The notes below the pieces were generated by a model, which was not told the DNA's origin, searched no databases, and worked only from the letters and a program-made list of their open reading frames with translations. From assembly GCA_023428365.1 (NCBI GenBank), contig JAEYYQ010000185.1, positions 1 to 7,432 on the forward strand: 7,432 bases of DNA. Direction: 5' to 3'. The stretch comes from Pseudomonadota bacterium. GTDB taxonomy: Bacteria > Pseudomonadota > Alphaproteobacteria > Rhizobiales > Hyphomicrobiaceae. Position numbers and translations under genes: made by a program. Below, piece by piece: positions 5,862-7,432 of this stretch; the stretch's first letter is position 1; every line of letters begins with the position of its first letter.

Positions 5862-7432
5862 CTAATTGCGGCCCAGGCGCAGCCAGGACTTGCCCTTGAG
5901 GTCGGCAATGATCTCACGCGCCGCATTGTGCCCCGGAGCCCCTGTGACACCGCCGCCGGGATGCGCGCCCGATCCGCACAGGTAGAGGCCTGGAATGGGC
6001 ATGCGATAATTCGCGTATCCCAGCACCGGTCGCATCGAGAACAGCTGATCGAGAGACAGCTGACCGTGGAAGATGTCGCCGTCGACCATGCCGAAACGGC
6101 GCTCGATATCCAGCGGCGACAGGATTTGCCGGGCGATGACGCTGGCTTTGAAATTCGGAGCGTGCGCCGTCACCGTGTCAATGACCACATCGGCAAACGC
6201 CTCTTTAGCGTCATCCCAGCTCCGTCCGTCCGGCAGATGCGGCGCAACGTGCTGGACGAACAGGCTCGCAACATGATGGCCGGGTGGGGCCAGCGCCGGA
6301 TCGAGCGTGCTCGGGATCAGCATCTCCACAACCGGCTGCTGCGACCAGCCATGCAGGCGCGCATCGAGATAAGCGCGCTCCAGGTAGCCGATCGTCGGAC
6401 CGATAACGATGCCGGAGCCATGATGCGGCTGTTGCTCCTTACCGGGACGGCACAGGAAATCCGGCAGCTCGGACAGCGCAACATTCATGCGGAAGGTGCC
6501 TGAACCGGTCTTCATGCCAGTGAAGCGCGCGCGCAGATCGCCGGAAACATCCGCGTCCGGCACCAGATCGCGGAACAGCAGCTTCGGCGGAACATTGGCC
6601 GCTACCGCGCGAGCACGAACCACCTCTCCCGAGGCCAGGAGGATACCGGAGACCCGTCCGTCCGCGGTTGTGACCTTGGTGACCTGGACGCCGGTGCGGA
6701 TCGCGACACCGTGGGCGCGCGCCGCCGCGGCCATGGCTTGCGTGATCGCCCCCATCCCGCCGACCGCATGCCCCCACACGCCCGGCTTGCCATTGACCTC
6801 GCCAAAACAGTGATGCAGCAGCACATATGCTGTGCCTGGCGTGAACGGTGAGGCATAGGCGCCGACGATTCCATCGAACCCGAAGGCCCCCTGCACCACC
6901 TCGCTCTCGAACCACTGTGCGAGGTAGTCGGCGGCACTCTTGGTGAACAGATCGACCAGCAGCCGCTGATCCTCTATCGAGAGCCCCAGCAGACGGCGGC
7001 CGATGCCAGCCGCCTTGATCATCTCGACAATGCCTCCACCGGCGTTTGGCGGCGTGCGCAGCCCGAGATCGCGGAGCACATTCGCGGCCCGGTCCAATGC
7101 CGCATCGTAAGCGGGCAGCCGTTCCGCAGCACGGGTCGAAAACGCGGCGATAGCCTGCTGTCTATTGGCTAAACCATAGGGCATCAGCAGACCCCGGCGA
7201 GCGTCGACCGGCCAGAAATTCGCCGCCGGACGCTCCAGGATCTTCAGCCCATGACGCGCCAGTTCAAGGTCGGCGATCACCTTTGGATTGAGCAGGCTGA
7301 CGGTATAGGCAGCCCCCGAATTGCGATAACCCGGATGAAACTCCTCGGTGACGGCAGCCCCACCGACGACATCGTTCTTTTCCAGCACGACAACGCTGAG
7401 CCCGCCCTTTGCCAGATAGGCCGCGCACGTCA
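5862..7432 (-). CDS. FAD-dependent phytoene desaturase-like oxidoreductase (COG1233/PYROXD2 type)
   Basis: A flavoprotein of the phytoene-dehydrogenase-related amine-oxidase superfamily. Such enzymes bind FAD and oxidise or isomerise hydrophobic substrates; the substrate here is unknown. The gene runs off the right edge. Reading inward, the first visible residues are TCAAYLAKGGLSVVVLEKND, which follow the family's GxGxNGL dinucleotide motif, so only a short N-terminus is missing. About 522 residues are visible, close to the usual full length. After the ribose-binding Glu comes VVGGAA, the typical GG doublet, then EEFHPGYRNSGAAYTVSLL. A C-terminal FAD-binding segment GLYLCGSGAHPGGG...GAPGHNA lies at visible residues about 481-503, ending in TAG (5864-5862). 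Internal GTG codons such as 7388 are not the start. No carotenoid genes lie nearby, and the sequence resembles PYROXD2-like proteins more than CrtI, so a carotenoid role is not implied. Confidence 0.93.
   Translation of the reverse strand, partial: TCAAYLAKGGLSVVVLEKNDVVGGAAVTEEFHPGYRNSGAAYTVSLLNPKVIADLELARHGLKILERPAANFWPVDARRGLLMPYGLANRQQAIAAFSTRAAERLPAYDAALDRAANVLRDLGLRTPPNAGGGIVEMIKAAGIGRRLLGLSIEDQRLLVDLFTKSAADYLAQWFESEVVQGAFGFDGIVGAYASPFTPGTAYVLLHHCFGEVNGKPGVWGHAVGGMGAITQAMAAAARAHGVAIRTGVQVTKVTTADGRVSGILLASGEVVRARAVAANVPPKLLFRDLVPDADVSGDLRARFTGMKTGSGTFRMNVALSELPDFLCRPGKEQQPHHGSGIVIGPTIGYLERAYLDARLHGWSQQPVVEMLIPSTLDPALAPPGHHVASLFVQHVAPHLPDGRSWDDAKEAFADVVIDTVTAHAPNFKASVIARQILSPLDIERRFGMVDGDIFHGQLSLDQLFSMRPVLGYANYRMPIPGLYLCGSGAHPGGGVTGAPGHNAAREIIADLKGKSWLRLGRN

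Noticed and set aside
6439..6937. Overlapping minus-strand open frames inside the FAD oxidoreductase
   Set aside because: They are out-of-frame shadows of a gene with clear family motifs at both ends.
1..7432. CRISPR array, transposase, integrase, toxin-antitoxin pair or riboswitch
   Set aside because: I looked for regular repeats, known mobile-element proteins and conserved riboswitch cores and found none. Any cobalamin riboswitch for nrdJ would lie upstream of the window.

Overview
The window looks like chromosomal DNA from a high-GC alphaproteobacterium, most likely a Hyphomicrobiales member near Bradyrhizobium, Afipia or Rhodopseudomonas. The reasons are a GC- and GC3-rich coding style, a large class II (B12-dependent) ribonucleotide reductase, a CCA-encoding tRNA-Thr, and a sequence that fits the alphaproteobacterial general-stress sigma factor EcfG (GGAAC-N16-CGTT). 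The genus is an inference from style, not a measured match.

Layout, left to right: (a) 1-2330, plus strand: the C-terminal part of the adenosylcobalamin-dependent ribonucleotide reductase NrdJ, cut by the left edge. (b) 2375-3208, plus: an ImmA/IrrE-type zinc metallopeptidase with an intact HELAH motif. Most of it is visibly poorer in GC than its neighbours and no repressor partner lies beside it. (c) 3209-3407: a gap with a perfect 10-bp hairpin. (d) 3408-4019, plus: an acidic, helix-rich protein I do not recognise. (e) 4177-4252, minus: tRNA-Thr(TGT), with a repeat-rich 157-bp spacer on its 3' side. (f) 4457-4822, plus: a small exported protein that is about one fifth tyrosine, followed by a strong hairpin. 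(g) 4926-5290, plus: an EcfG-type promoter and a 100-residue protein with a single C-terminal membrane segment. (h) 5287-5715, minus: an unrecognised 142-residue protein whose stop codon overlaps that of the previous gene on a shared TTAA. (i) 5862-7432, minus: a phytoene-desaturase-like FAD oxidoreductase (COG1233/PYROXD2 type), cut by the right edge just inside its nucleotide-binding motif.

Most genes look like independent units rather than one pathway. The only likely co-transcribed pair on the plus strand is nrdJ and the metallopeptidase (44-bp gap). On the minus strand the oxidoreductase may read into the 142-residue gene (146-bp gap). I see no CRISPR array, transposase, integrase or complete defence system. 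The points most worth a second look are the stress promoter with its small membrane protein, the compositionally foreign orphan ImmA/IrrE protease, the tyrosine-rich exported protein, and the unknown 203-residue protein.
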